Positions 44,374 to 53,479 of a stretch of DNA of 64,000 nt are shown here, piece after piece. Made by a program: the position numbers and the translations under genes. The notes below the pieces were generated by a model. That model searched no databases and was not told the origin of the DNA. It saw only the letters and a list, made by a program, of their open reading frames with translations. Origin of the DNA: Nocardioides sp. BGMRC 2183. GTDB taxonomy: Bacteria > Actinomycetota > Actinomycetes > Propionibacteriales > Nocardioidaceae. The stretch spans positions 20,093-84,092 of the forward strand of contig VSSA01000019.1 in NCBI GenBank assembly GCA_008123405.1, given 5' to 3'. Every line of letters starts with the position of its first letter. Within the stretch, counting starts at the first letter, position 1.

Positions 44374-45672
44374 TCACGTCCGTCGGTGGTAGCGGCGGTC
44401 GCCGCTGGGGAGTTTGCTGACGGTGTAGGTGGGGTCGTGTTCGAGGTGGTGGTGGAAGGAGCAGAGCAGGACGCCGTCGGCGAGGTCGGTCCGGCCGCCT
44501 CGGGACCAGGGGTCCAGATGGTGTGCTTCGCACCAGCGGGCGGGGATGGTGCACCCCTCGGCCCGACAGCACTTGTCGCGCAGGCGGAGTGCTTTGCGCT
44601 GCGCGCCGTTGAACAGTCGTCGCGCCCGCCCCAGGTCCAGGACCTCGGACTTCCCGCCCAACACGACCGGGAGGATCTTCGCGGTGCACGCCAGGCGCCG
44701 GGCTTGGGCAGCACTGATCTGCTGCTCCCCATCCTGGAGGGGGTCGAGGAGGCCGGCGGCACCGAGGTCCTTGGTGAGTTGGTCGTGGTCGATGTTCACG
44801 ACCACCGTGGTCGCATCCCCACCATGGGCGGGCAACTTGTTGGGGTCGAGGTGCTCCAACAACGCACAGAACGCCAGGCCCCGGGCGCGGTGTTGCGGCA
44901 ACCGTTCCGCATCCGGGTTCCCGGCTTCCTCGTGCAGGGAGTGGTGGCGGGGTGAGGTGTAGGCGTCGAGATACGTCGCCAACCGCGCGGCGATCGGGTC
45001 GGGCACCAGGGCGGTGATCCGGGTCAATCCGGGGGTGTCACCGTGGGGCCGCATCTTCAGCGAGGTCTTCGCACGGGCGGCCGCGTCCAGGGCGGCCAGA
45101 CGTTTAGCGTGCTCGGCCTCGGCGATCTCGGGGGCGATGACGTGGAGGATGCGGTCGGCCAGCAGCCGCAGGTGACGCGGACCGAACCCACCCTCAGGCA
45201 CCTCGTCCATCTCGCCGGTCCCCAACCCCACCAGATGAACCTCGGCCCGGGTCCGCGCATCGGCGTCGATCCGGGCCGGCAACGCATCCAACCCCTGGGT
45301 GATCACCCGCGCCTGCTCCAACGACAACGCCCCGCGTGCCATCGCTTCCGCGACCCGGGGCCAGGCCCGGTCGACCGACCCAGCGACCTTGAGCTCCGAG
45401 CGCAGCCGGGCCGGTTCGGTCCCGGTCTGCAGTGCCACCCACCCCGCGACATCCCGCGTCCCATGCACCGACGCAACATCAGCAGACGCGGCCAGAGTCC
45501 GCATCCGCAACTCGACCACCTGCGCCTCCAGGGCCACCAGCTCGACCAACAACCGCTCCCGATCGCCCTGGCCCAGAAACCCGGGTTGGGCCTCAGCCAC
45601 CCCCGCCAACCCGGCACGTGCGTCCAGGACCGCGGTGGTGATGCGGTCGGTGCGGGTGCCGAGGATCGACAT
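44374..45672 (-). CDS. DUF222/HNH endonuclease domain protein
   Basis: 432 residues: DUF222 helical region (about 30-330) and a C-terminal HNH domain with CRAEGC, CEAHHLDPWSRGG and LLCSFHHHLEH (Cys and His zinc/catalytic residues). Such genes are multi-copy in Nocardioides-like genomes and may be remnants of mobile elements, but no terminal repeats or other mobile genes are seen here. ATG 45672 has GGAAGG upstream. An open frame to 45903 is non-coding. Function unproven. Confidence 0.9.
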   Translation of the reverse strand: MSILGTRTDRITTAVLDARAGLAGVAEAQPGFLGQGDRERLLVELVALEAQVVELRMRTLAASADVASVHGTRDVAGWVALQTGTEPARLRSELKVAGSVDRAWPRVAEAMARGALSLEQARVITQGLDALPARIDADARTRAEVHLVGLGTGEMDEVPEGGFGPRHLRLLADRILHVIAPEIAEAEHAKRLAALDAAARAKTSLKMRPHGDTPGLTRITALVPDPIAARLATYLDAYTSPRHHSLHEEAGNPDAERLPQHRARGLAFCALLEHLDPNKLPAHGGDATTVVVNIDHDQLTKDLGAAGLLDPLQDGEQQISAAQARRLACTAKILPVVLGGKSEVLDLGRARRLFNGAQRKALRLRDKCCRAEGCTIPARWCEAHHLDPWSRGGRTDLADGVLLCSFHHHLEHDPTYTVSKLPSGDRRYHRRT

Positions 45673-45930
45673 CGAGCCATTCCTTCCAGGCGACCTTCCA
45701 CGGAGCTGATTGCTGTTCCTCACGCTACGCCTGCACGAACACATGTTCGACCACGTCCTCCGGGCCTGTGGACGACCTTCTGTGCAGGTCAGGCTGTGGA
45801 CGACAAAGGGGCCAAACAGTGACGGTTCTGTCGACGTGAGCGAGCCTTGACAACTCGTTGCCGATCCAGGTCTCGGGAGGGCCCGGTGGGGTTCTCGGAA
45901 CACGTGTCCGGCCCTGGCTACGGTGACGCG

Positions 45931-46521
45931 GTGGACGACGCGAATCCCGGCATGAGCGATGACGAACTGGCCGTGCTCGAAGCAGTCCTCGCCGATCCTG
46001 TATGCCGGACCATCCTGGACCGCGCCCCACAGCTTGGCCTAACGGAATGGTGGCTGACGGCGGGAGCGGTCTTCCAGAACGTCTGGAACGCGGTCGACGA
46101 CCGACCTCCGGGCTATGGAATCAACGACTACGACGTCTTCTATTTCGATGACTCAGACCTGTCGTGGGAGGCGGAGGACCGAGTCATCTCGGCGGCCGCG
46201 ATCTTCTTCGAAGATCTCGCTGCCCCCGTCGAGGTGCGCAACGAGGCGCGCGTGCATCTCTGGTACGAGGAGAGGTTCGGCGCGCCCGCCGCGCCGTTCG
46301 CCAGCGCGGCCGACGCGATCGACGCCTTCGCGTCGACAACCTGCTCCATAGGCGTCACTCGCGACGGAGAGGGGCTCCGGATCTACGCTCCCTACGGCCT
46401 GGCTGACGTCTTCGCCATGCACATGAGACCCCACCGTCGCCTCGCGCCTGGCTCGGTGTACGAGACCAAGGTCCGGCAGTACCAAGAGCGATGGCCCTCC
46501 ATCTCCCACGACCCTTGGTGA
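45931..46521 (+). CDS. DUF925-type nucleotidyltransferase family protein
   Basis: 196 residues. The N-terminal WWLTAGAVFQNVWNAVD, then GYGINDYDVFYFD, gives the G-(x)n-D-x-D catalytic pattern of the NTP_transf_6 (DUF925) family. The C-terminal part EARVHLWYEERFG and YAPYGLADVFAM also fits. The substrate is unknown. GTG 45931 is supported by TACGGT six bases upstream (leaderless); ATG 45952 is the alternative. It stands alone, divergent from DUF222-HNH and convergent with the zinc-ribbon gene. Confidence 0.82.
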   Translation: MDDANPGMSDDELAVLEAVLADPVCRTILDRAPQLGLTEWWLTAGAVFQNVWNAVDDRPPGYGINDYDVFYFDDSDLSWEAEDRVISAAAIFFEDLAAPVEVRNEARVHLWYEERFGAPAAPFASAADAIDAFASTTCSIGVTRDGEGLRIYAPYGLADVFAMHMRPHRRLAPGSVYETKVRQYQERWPSISHDPW

Positions 46522-46564
46522 CGATCACGGGCCGCAACTGGAAACCCACCAACGGGTGTGACGA

Positions 46565-47545
46565 TCAGCGCCGACCGGGTCCGGCGAGGCTGGCGCGGTC
46601 CCGGATGCCGAGCTGGGCGAAGACCGCGGCCGCGTCGCGGGCACTGTCGGCGTAGATCGTCACCGAGTAGGGCGCTGATCGGTCCTTCAGCCACACCGCC
46701 ACCTTGCCGTCGGCGCGTTCCGAGGCGACCACCCGCGCGTGGACGTCCGGACGCAGCTGCAGCGACCGGCGGGCGGCGTCGCGGTAGTTGCGGTCCATCG
46801 CGTCCCAGCTGCGCCACCGGCTGTAGTGGACCTCGACCTCGCCGCCGCCGACCCGCTCGGTGCAGGTTGCCTCGAAGCCGCGGTTGCCCCGGCCGGGCGT
46901 ACGACGACAGCTGCGGTCGTCCGAACGCGGGAACACCCAGGTCATGCCGTCGGCCCCGTTGATCGTGGGGCAGCGTCCGGCGCTCGCGACCATGGTGCCG
47001 TCCCAGCACTCGAACCGAGCCGGCGCGGTGGGTGTGGTCGTGGCGCTGGGCCTCGGGCTGGGGGTGGATGAGGCGGTGCCATCCTCGGTCGGATCGGCGG
47101 ACTCGGTCGGCTCCTCCACACCTGCTGTGGGTGTGATCGAGGCAGCAGGGTCCTCGGCGACGGTTCCGTCGTTGCCGCCCAGCAACAGCAGGGTGCCGCC
47201 GATGCCGATGGAGGCGGCGAGGAGGACCACGAGCGCCACGACCAGAGCCCGACGTCCAGCACCGCCGTTGCGCTCCGGCGCCGGTTCGCCAGCAGGCATC
47301 GCCCCGGGCGACCCCGGCCGTCCGGGCGGAGGGGTGAGGGGTGGCGGGGGCGGAGGCGGCGGCGGAGCGGGCCGCACTCCCGGCACTGCCGGACGCTCGG
47401 CGGTGTCGTCCTGGTCCGCCCAGAGCCCGCCGAAGTCCGGCTCCTTCTCCACACCGGCCAGCGCGGCTGTCAGCGCGGTGCCGCAGGCGCGGCAGAACCG
47501 TTGCTCCACCTGATCCGCGGGGGTACCGCAGGACGGACAGTTCAC
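46565..47545 (-). CDS. Zinc-ribbon single-pass membrane protein
   Basis: 326 residues. The N-terminal zinc ribbon (Cys 3, 6, 18, 21) is followed by a run of Pro (about 60-80), one membrane helix (about 97-120), a Thr/Ser/Pro spacer, and an extracytoplasmic domain of about 150 residues containing four Cys (ECWDG, RCPTI, RSCRR, ATCTE). It shares the head spacing of the polytopic protein at 41163. I recognise no enzyme motif. GTG 47545 follows GGGGGAG; the ORF upstream adds only 12 residues. A stress or envelope sensor role is possible but unsupported. Confidence 0.8.
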   Translation of the reverse strand: MNCPSCGTPADQVEQRFCRACGTALTAALAGVEKEPDFGGLWADQDDTAERPAVPGVRPAPPPPPPPPPLTPPPGRPGSPGAMPAGEPAPERNGGAGRRALVVALVVLLAASIGIGGTLLLLGGNDGTVAEDPAASITPTAGVEEPTESADPTEDGTASSTPSPRPSATTTPTAPARFECWDGTMVASAGRCPTINGADGMTWVFPRSDDRSCRRTPGRGNRGFEATCTERVGGGEVEVHYSRWRSWDAMDRNYRDAARRSLQLRPDVHARVVASERADGKVAVWLKDRSAPYSVTIYADSARDAAAVFAQLGIRDRASLAGPGRR

Positions 47546-47782
47546 GGCGGCTCCCCCGTGTCTCGGGCCGGGCAGATGCACAGGTCTTGTCGGATCAACC
47601 TAACCGGCGCCGCCGATCGCCTCACCGACCGGATCACCGACACCCCCGCTGACCTGCGCAAATTACAAGTTTGTAGTTCAGGCGAACCCCTGTTACCGGT
47701 GTGACGAGTGTGGTTATCGTGACGCGACTTCGAGGGTGCTCCCCTCTCACGAGTCGCCCCTTCCCCAACCTGGAGTTCCGCC

Positions 47783-49237
47783 ATGCTCTCCCGCTCCCGC
47801 TCCGCTGCAGCCCACCCGTCTCGGGGTCGGCGTACCGCCCAGCGCGGCCGCCGGCTGCTGTTCCGCACGGTCGCCCTGACCGCCGTCGCCGGCCTCGGAC
47901 TCAGCCTCCACGCGGCCGTCCCGGCCCCCGTCGTACCCGAGGTGTCGACGGGTGATCAGCAGATCGAACTGTCCCGCGCCACCCCGAACCCGGTCACCCC
48001 CGGCGACTTCGCCGGATATGGATTCGACCAGTGCCTCGCCCCGAACCAGAAGGCGATGGACACCTGGCTGCGCACCTCACCGTTCCTGGCTGCGGGCATC
48101 TACATCTCCGGCAAGTCCCGCGCCTGCCGCGACCAGCCGAACCTGACGCCGGCCTGGATCCGCACCCAGCTCGCCCGGGGCTGGAAGCTCCTGCCGATCA
48201 CCCTCGGGCCGCAGGCGTCCTGCAGCACCCGGTTCCCGCGCTACGGCAACGACCCGACGATCAAGGCCAAGCCCGGCAAGAAGAAGCGCTACGTGCCCGC
48301 CCGCAAGATGGGCCGGGCCGAGGCCGGCAGCGCGGTCGCCGAGGCCAAGCGCCTGGGCATCGTCGCGAAGAGCACGCTCTGGTACGACCTGGAGGCCTTC
48401 GACATCGGCAACACCCATTGTCGCGAGTCCGCGATGGCCTTCCTGCACGCCTGGACGGTGCGGCTGCACGAGCTGAACTACGTCTCCGGGGTCTACTCCA
48501 GCGCCGGATCCGGGATCAAGATGCTCGACGACGCCCGGGTGAACCGCCCGAAGGCCTACCGGCTCCCCGACCGGATCTGGGTCGCGCGCTGGGACAACAA
48601 GGCCAACACCTCGACGTCCTACATCCGCGAGGACGGCTGGCGCCCCGGCAACCGGGTCAAGCAGTATCAGGGCGGACACAACGAGACCTGGGGCGGCGTG
48701 ACGATCAACATCGACCGCAACTGGCTCGAGGTCGGTCAGTACAACAAGGCACCGATCAGCAAGCGTTGCGGCGGCGTCCGGGTCAGCTATCGGACCTTCC
48801 CGACCCTCAATCCGCCGACCGCATCGAGCACTCCGCCGGTTGGACGGGTGAAGTCACTGCAGTGCCTGCTCACCGAGCAGGGCCAGTATCAAGGGGCGAT
48901 CAACGGCAAGCTGAACCGCCGTACGCTCAACGCGGTGACCGCCTGGCAGTCCCGTCGAGGGCTGCGTGCCCGCGACGCGGTGGGCGTCCAGGAGTGGATG
49001 ACCCTGCACTCGGCCGGCACCTGGTCAGTGCTCAAGACCGGCTCGCTGGGTCCGGCGGTACGACGCGTGCAACTCAGCCTGAACGCGGCGAACCCGAAGC
49101 TGCGCCTGCGCGCCAGTGGACGGTACGACGCCACCACGACGGCCGCCGTCAAGGCGTACCAGCGCCGGGTCGGTCTGAAGGCCACCGGCATCGTGGAGAA
49201 GAAGACCTGGCGCAAGCTCAGCAACGGCATCGCCTGA
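47783..49237 (+). CDS. Secreted DUF1906 glycoside-hydrolase-like protein with two PG-binding domains
   Basis: 484 residues. A twin-Arg-rich signal segment ends near 50 (RRLLFRTVALTAVAGLGLSLHA). A DUF1906 (Rv2525c-like) TIM-barrel follows, about 70-300 (GYGFDQCLAPNQKAMDTW, LWYDLEAFD, YSSAGSGIKML, WVARWDNKA). Two peptidoglycan_binding_1 repeats close the protein, about 353-412 and 416-484 (each with ...AWQSRRGL / AYQRRVGL). It is probably a cell-wall hydrolase or cell-wall binding protein. The ribosome site is CTGGAG. An AT-rich promoter stretch with TACAAGTTTGTA (47664-47675) lies upstream, and a strong terminator follows. Confidence 0.9.
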   Translation: MLSRSRSAAAHPSRGRRTAQRGRRLLFRTVALTAVAGLGLSLHAAVPAPVVPEVSTGDQQIELSRATPNPVTPGDFAGYGFDQCLAPNQKAMDTWLRTSPFLAAGIYISGKSRACRDQPNLTPAWIRTQLARGWKLLPITLGPQASCSTRFPRYGNDPTIKAKPGKKKRYVPARKMGRAEAGSAVAEAKRLGIVAKSTLWYDLEAFDIGNTHCRESAMAFLHAWTVRLHELNYVSGVYSSAGSGIKMLDDARVNRPKAYRLPDRIWVARWDNKANTSTSYIREDGWRPGNRVKQYQGGHNETWGGVTINIDRNWLEVGQYNKAPISKRCGGVRVSYRTFPTLNPPTASSTPPVGRVKSLQCLLTEQGQYQGAINGKLNRRTLNAVTAWQSRRGLRARDAVGVQEWMTLHSAGTWSVLKTGSLGPAVRRVQLSLNAANPKLRLRASGRYDATTTAAVKAYQRRVGLKATGIVEKKTWRKLSNGIA

Positions 49238-49259
49238 ACGCCACGGATTGCCAACGGAC

Positions 49260-49303
49260 AACGGCCCGTCTCGCGGAAACCCCGCGGGACGGGCCGTTCT
49301 TCT
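49260..49303 (+). terminator. Terminator of the DUF1906 gene
   Basis: A 17-bp stem (49260-49276 with 49282-49298, one G-T) with a short A/C loop is followed by CTTCTGTG. Confidence 0.85.
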
Positions 49304-49345
49304 GTGCGTTCGGCCCCCGAGGCCCCAAGCCCCGAGGCGGGACCT

Positions 49346-49430
49346 GTCAGCCAAAACCCGCACGACACGCCGATGGTGACCGGCGTGTCGTGCGGGTTTC
49401 ACCGGCTGACCGGCGAAACCCGCATGCACA
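49346..49430. repeat. Gene-end repeat locus D: three AACCCGCA copies
   Basis: Arm 49346-49372 (core AACCCGCACGACACGCCG) pairs with 49381-49410. Nineteen consecutive bases match exactly and GTCAGCC/GGCTGAC close the base. A third direct copy GGCGAAACCCGCATGCAC follows at 49412-49429. Located between the convergent DUF1906 and katG genes. Confidence 0.85.
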
Positions 49431-49461
49431 AACAAGCGGGCTCTACCGACCAGCAGCAGCC

Positions 49462-51690
49462 TCAGACCAGGTCGAAGCGGTCTGCGTCCATGACCTTGAC
49501 CCAGGCGGCGACGAAGTCCGTCACGAACTTCTCGGCCGCGTCGTCGCTGGCGTAGACCTCGGCCAGCGCACGGAGCTCGGAGTTGGAGCCGAACACCAGG
49601 TCGTTGCGGCTGCCCCGCAGGGTGGTGCCGGCGGGGGTGGTGCCCTGGTAGACCTCCCGGGACTCGTCCACTGCCGTCCAGACCGTGTTGAGCTCGAGCA
49701 GGTTGACGAAAAAGTCGTTGCTCAGCGCGCCCGGGCGGTCGGTGAAGACGCCGAGGTCGGAACCGTCCCAGTTGGTGCCCAGCACGCGCAGGCCGCCGAT
49801 GAGCACGGTCAGCTCCGGCGCGGTGACCCCCAGCAGGTTCGCCCGGTCGATGAGGGTGAACTCGGCCGGGTACTTGCTGGACTTGGCCAGGAAGTTGCGG
49901 AACCCGTCGGCCTTGGGCTCCAGGTAGCCGAACGACTCGACGTCGGTCTGCTCCTGGGTGGCGTCGCCACGACCGGTGGTGGTGGTGACGGTGACGTCCA
50001 CACCGGCGGCCGCGGCGGCCTTCTCCACGCCGACCGAGCCGCCGATGACGATCGCGTCGGCCAACGAGATCCCCTGCGCGGCAGCGATCTCACCGAGCTG
50101 GTTGAGCACCGGGGCGAGCTCGGCGGGCCGGTTGATCGCCCAGGAGCGCTGCGGCTCCAGTGCGATCCGGGCACCGTTGGCGCCGCCCCGCTTGTCCGAG
50201 CTGCGGTACGTCGACGCCGAGGCCCAGGCGGTGGAGACCAGCTGGGAGACGGTCAGGTCGGTGTCGGCGATGGCCTGCTTGAGCGCGGCGACCTGCTGGT
50301 CGCTGAGCTGGGTGCCGGCCGGCACCGGGTCCTGCCAGACCAGGTCCTCGGCGGGGACCTCGGCACCGAGGTAGCGCGCCTTGGGCCCCATGTCGCGGTG
50401 GGTCAGCTTGAACCAAGCCCGGGCGAACGCGTCGGTGAACGCCGCCTGGTCCTCCTTGAAGCGCAGCGAGATGTCACGCATCTCCGGGTCCTCGCGCAGC
50501 GCCAGGTCGGAGGTCAGCATCCGCGGCTCACGCTTGCCATCGCCGAACGACTCCGGCACCAGGCCGTCGCCGCCGTTGTGCTTCGGGCGCCACTGGTAGG
50601 CGCCGGCCGGGGACTTGAACAGCTCCCACTCGTAGGCGAAGAGGATGTGGAAGAACTCGTTGTCCCAGCGGGTCGGGTGGTAGGTCCAGGTGACCTCCAG
50701 CCCGGAGGTGATCGCGTCGATCCCCTTGCCGGACTCGTACGTCGACCGCCAGCCGAGGCCCTGCTCCTCGACGTCCGCGCCCTCGGGCTCGGCGCCGACC
50801 AGCTCGGCGTCACCGGCGCCGTGGGTCTTGCCGAAGGTGTGCCCACCGGCGATCAGCGCCACGGTCTCCTCGACCGTCATGCCCATCTTGCCGAAGGTGT
50901 CCTTGATGTCGATCGCCGAGGCGATCGGGTCCGGGTTGCCTTCGGGGCCTTCGGGGTTGACGTAGATCAGACCCATCTGGACCGCGGCCAGCGGGTCGTC
51001 GAGCTGGCGCTCGGCGCCGCTCACGTAGCGCTGCTTGCCGCCCTCGTCACCACCGAGCCACTCGGTCTCCGGGCCCCAGTAGATGTCGTCGTCGGCCTCC
51101 CACACGTCCGGCCGACCGCCGGCGAAGCCGAAGGTCGGGAAACCCATGTCCTCCAGCGCCACGTTGCCGGCGAGGATCATCAGGTCGCCCCAGGAGAGCG
51201 CGCGCCCATACTTCTTCTTCACCGGCCACAGCAGGCGGCGGGCCTTGTCCAGGTTGCCGTTGTCCGGCCAGGAGTTGAGCGGGGCGAACCGCTGCTGACC
51301 GGTGCCGCCGCCACCACGGCCGTCCCAGACCCGGTAGGTGCCGGCCGAGTGCCAGGCCATCCGGATGAAGAGCGGGCCGTAGTGACCGAAGTCGGCGGGC
51401 CAGAACTCCTGGGAGTCGGTCAGGATCGCGGTGATGTCGGCCTTCACCTCGGCCAGGTCGAGGGCGAGGAAGGCGGCGCGGTAGTCGAAGCCGTCACCGT
51501 AGGGGTCCGCCTCGGCGGGGTTCTTGGCGAGGATCTTGAGGTTGAGCTTGTTCGGCCACCACTGGTGGTTCGGCGCGCCCTGGGTGGGGTGCGGCAGGTC
51601 GCCGTGCATCACCGGGCACTTGCCCTCCGTGGATGGCGTGGCGGAGCTCTCGTTGAGGTCGCCGAGCTCGGTCTCGTGGTTCTGGGTCAT
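49462..51690 (-). CDS. katG: Catalase-peroxidase
   Basis: 742 residues, full-length bifunctional KatG. The active-site [13 protein letters not shown] (Arg, Trp, His) and proximal [12 protein letters not shown] are intact. The Tyr ([10 protein letters not shown]) and Met (FGKMGM) expected for the Met-Tyr-Trp crosslink are present. It removes hydrogen peroxide. ATG 51690 has AGAGGAA upstream. It follows furA by 45 bases in one operon, as in mycobacteria, so FurA controls it. Confidence 0.97.
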   Translation of the reverse strand: MTQNHETELGDLNESSATPSTEGKCPVMHGDLPHPTQGAPNHQWWPNKLNLKILAKNPAEADPYGDGFDYRAAFLALDLAEVKADITAILTDSQEFWPADFGHYGPLFIRMAWHSAGTYRVWDGRGGGGTGQQRFAPLNSWPDNGNLDKARRLLWPVKKKYGRALSWGDLMILAGNVALEDMGFPTFGFAGGRPDVWEADDDIYWGPETEWLGGDEGGKQRYVSGAERQLDDPLAAVQMGLIYVNPEGPEGNPDPIASAIDIKDTFGKMGMTVEETVALIAGGHTFGKTHGAGDAELVGAEPEGADVEEQGLGWRSTYESGKGIDAITSGLEVTWTYHPTRWDNEFFHILFAYEWELFKSPAGAYQWRPKHNGGDGLVPESFGDGKREPRMLTSDLALREDPEMRDISLRFKEDQAAFTDAFARAWFKLTHRDMGPKARYLGAEVPAEDLVWQDPVPAGTQLSDQQVAALKQAIADTDLTVSQLVSTAWASASTYRSSDKRGGANGARIALEPQRSWAINRPAELAPVLNQLGEIAAAQGISLADAIVIGGSVGVEKAAAAAGVDVTVTTTTGRGDATQEQTDVESFGYLEPKADGFRNFLAKSSKYPAEFTLIDRANLLGVTAPELTVLIGGLRVLGTNWDGSDLGVFTDRPGALSNDFFVNLLELNTVWTAVDESREVYQGTTPAGTTLRGSRNDLVFGSNSELRALAEVYASDDAAEKFVTDFVAAWVKVMDADRFDLV

Positions 51691-51735
51691 GTTTCCTCTC
51701 CAGTGGGCGCAGATCGTGCGGGATACAGACAGGGA

Positions 51736-52167
51736 CTACGAACGCAGGGCGGCAGCACAGTCGGGACACTGCCCCCAGTAGATGACCTCGGCCTCGTCGA
51801 TCCTGAAGCCGTTGTCGTCGGACGCGGTCAGGCACGGAGCGTGGCCGACCGCGCAGTCGACGTCGCCGATCGCACCGCAGGTGCGACAGACGACGTGGTG
51901 ATGGTTGTCCCCCACCCGGGACTCGTAGCGAGCCACCGAGCCGGAGGGCTGGATTCGCCGGAGGAGTCCGGCAGTGGTGAGGGCCCGCAGCACGTCGTAG
52001 ACGGCCTGGTGCGAGACCTCGGGAAGACCCTGTCGGACGACACCGATGACCGTGTCGGTGTCGGCGTGGGCGTGCTGGTGCACGGCGTCCAGGACAGCGA
52101 GTCGTGGACGGGTCACCCGCAAGCCCGCGCCGCGCAGCATCTGCGGGAAGTCGGGCGTCGTGGGCAT
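51736..52167 (-). CDS. furA: Fur-family peroxide regulator FurA
   Basis: 143 residues: winged helix (about 10-85) and metal domain with CRTCG and CPDC pairs and the His-rich GDNHHHVVC. It resembles actinobacterial FurA/CatR, which senses peroxide and represses furA-katG. ATG 52167 lies six bases after TACGAT, giving a leaderless mRNA as described for mycobacterial furA. An operator-like sequence lies just upstream. Confidence 0.94.
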   Translation of the reverse strand: MPTTPDFPQMLRGAGLRVTRPRLAVLDAVHQHAHADTDTVIGVVRQGLPEVSHQAVYDVLRALTTAGLLRRIQPSGSVARYESRVGDNHHHVVCRTCGAIGDVDCAVGHAPCLTASDDNGFRIDEAEVIYWGQCPDCAAALRS

Positions 52168-52182
52168 GCCGCCATCGTAACG

Positions 52183-52203
52183 CTTTACTTGAACGAGTCA
52201 AGA
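52183..52203 (-). promoter_or_regulatory. FurA operator upstream of furA-katG
   Basis: On the minus strand TCTTGACTCGTTCAAGTAAA overlaps the promoter and includes TTGACT as -35. It follows the mycobacterial FurA site pattern TCTTGACT..TTC.AG.AAAG known to me. Autoregulation is inferred. Confidence 0.7.
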
Positions 52204-52219
52204 ATGCCATGCGGCATTC
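52202..52219. promoter_or_regulatory. Small palindrome between furA and P450 promoters
   Basis: GAATGCC-ATGC-GGCATTC, exact 7-bp arms, sits between the furA operator and the P450 -35 box. Its binding factor is unknown. Confidence 0.45.
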
Positions 52220-52235
52220 GGCCGTCGAACGGACC

Positions 52236-52265
52236 TTGACACAGGCCCAGCCCCGTTCCCAAGAT
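52236..52265 (+). promoter_or_regulatory. Promoter of the P450-TetR operon
   Basis: TTGACA (52236-52241) and CAAGAT (52260-52265) with 18 bases between. The expected transcription start is at or next to ATG 52271, so the mRNA is leaderless. Confidence 0.6.
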
Positions 52266-52290
52266 GAGACATGCAGACAAGTTTGTCTCA
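52265..52290. promoter_or_regulatory. Operator overlapping the P450 start codon
   Basis: TGAGACA (52265-52271) and TGTCTCA (52284-52290) are exact complements. An inner palindrome AGACAAGTTTGTCT lies at 52275-52288. The site spans -10, start codon and first codons, the expected place for a repressor, most simply the TetR protein encoded downstream. Confidence 0.65.
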
Positions 52291-53479
52291 CTCCCGAGGG
52301 ATCGCCTATCGTCCGCGATCCGGCACCACATGGTCAGACTTCTGGCCGATGTACGCCGCCCTGCGCGAGCACGATCCGGTGCACCACGCGGCGGCGCGGG
52401 ACCACTGGGTGCTCACCCGCCACGCCGACGTCTTCGCAGCGGTCCGCGACCACGAGCGGTTCTCCTCAGCGCAGGGTCTGACCACCGCTCGCGACGAGCT
52501 CGCGCGCATCGGACTGGCCGACAACCCGCCGATGGTGATGACCGACCCACCCACCCACACCGCCTTCCGACGGTTGGTCAGCCGCGGATTCACCCCGCGA
52601 CAGGTCGAGGCCGTCGAACCGGCCGTGCGGGCGTTCGTCATCGAGCGGCTGGAGCGGCTGATCGCCGCCGGCGGGGGCGACATCGTGGCCACGCTCTTCA
52701 AGCCACTGCCCAGCATGGTGGTGGCGCACTACCTCGGCGTGCCCGAGACCGACCGCGAGCGGTTCGACGGGTGGACCGACGCCATCGTGGCGGCGAACGC
52801 GACCGGCGGGCCGGCTGGCGCCGCGGCCGGGGCCGCCGAGGCCGCCGCCGCGATGGCGGAGTACTTCGCCGAGCTGATCGAGCGGCGTCGTACCGAACCC
52901 GGAGACGACGTGGTCTCGCACCTGGTCACCGCCGGTGAAGGTGACTCCCCCGACGGACTGCTCCGCATCCTCGCCTTCACCTTCACGATGGTGGCCGGGG
53001 GGAACGACACCACCACCGGGCTGCTCGGCGGCGGCCTGCCGCTGCTCGCCGACCACCCCGACCAGCGCGACCGCGTGCTCGACGACGTCCCCGCCGCGGT
53101 CGAGGAGCTGCTGCGGCTCACCTCCCCCGTCCAGGGCCTGGCCCGCACCACCACCACCGACGTGACCATCCGGGACACCACCATCCCAGCGGGCGAGAAG
53201 GTGCTGCTTTGCTACGCCGCTGCTAACCGCGACCCCCGTGCCTTCGGCCCCGACGCCGACGAGCTCGACGTGGGTCGCCGACCGCGCCAGATCCTCAGCT
53301 TCGCCCACGGGGCGCACCACTGCCTGGGCGCCGCGGCGGCACGGATGACCGCCCGGGTGGCGCTGACCGAGCTGCTCACCCGGGTACCCGACTTCACCGT
53401 CGTCGCCGACACCCTGGAGTGGGCGCCGGGCAGCTACGTCCGCCGCCCGGTGCGGCTGGAGATCGCGACTCGACGATGA
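52271..53479 (+). CDS. Cytochrome P450
   Basis: 402 residues, bacterial class I size. The oxygen-binding I-helix motif is AGGNDTTT, the K-helix is EELLR (ExxR) and the heme loop FAHGAHHCLG has Cys near 351. It needs ferredoxin partners not encoded here. The substrate is unknown; steroid or fatty-acid hydroxylation would be typical but is not shown. ATG 52271 is embedded in an operator. Its stop overlaps the TetR start as ATGA. Confidence 0.95.
   Translation: MQTSLSHSRGIAYRPRSGTTWSDFWPMYAALREHDPVHHAAARDHWVLTRHADVFAAVRDHERFSSAQGLTTARDELARIGLADNPPMVMTDPPTHTAFRRLVSRGFTPRQVEAVEPAVRAFVIERLERLIAAGGGDIVATLFKPLPSMVVAHYLGVPETDRERFDGWTDAIVAANATGGPAGAAAGAAEAAAAMAEYFAELIERRRTEPGDDVVSHLVTAGEGDSPDGLLRILAFTFTMVAGGNDTTTGLLGGGLPLLADHPDQRDRVLDDVPAAVEELLRLTSPVQGLARTTTTDVTIRDTTIPAGEKVLLCYAAANRDPRAFGPDADELDVGRRPRQILSFAHGAHHCLGAAAARMTARVALTELLTRVPDFTVVADTLEWAPGSYVRRPVRLEIATRR

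Noticed and set aside
44374-45672. DUF222-HNH gene as part of a mobile element
   Set aside because: No target-site duplication, terminal inverted repeats, integrase or change in composition around it.
48031-52239. Open frame of 1402 codons on the plus strand
   Set aside because: It crosses the DUF1906 gene, two intergenic hairpins and the antisense of katG and furA. Its product is low-complexity Arg/Gly/Val/Asp. It is a high-GC shadow.
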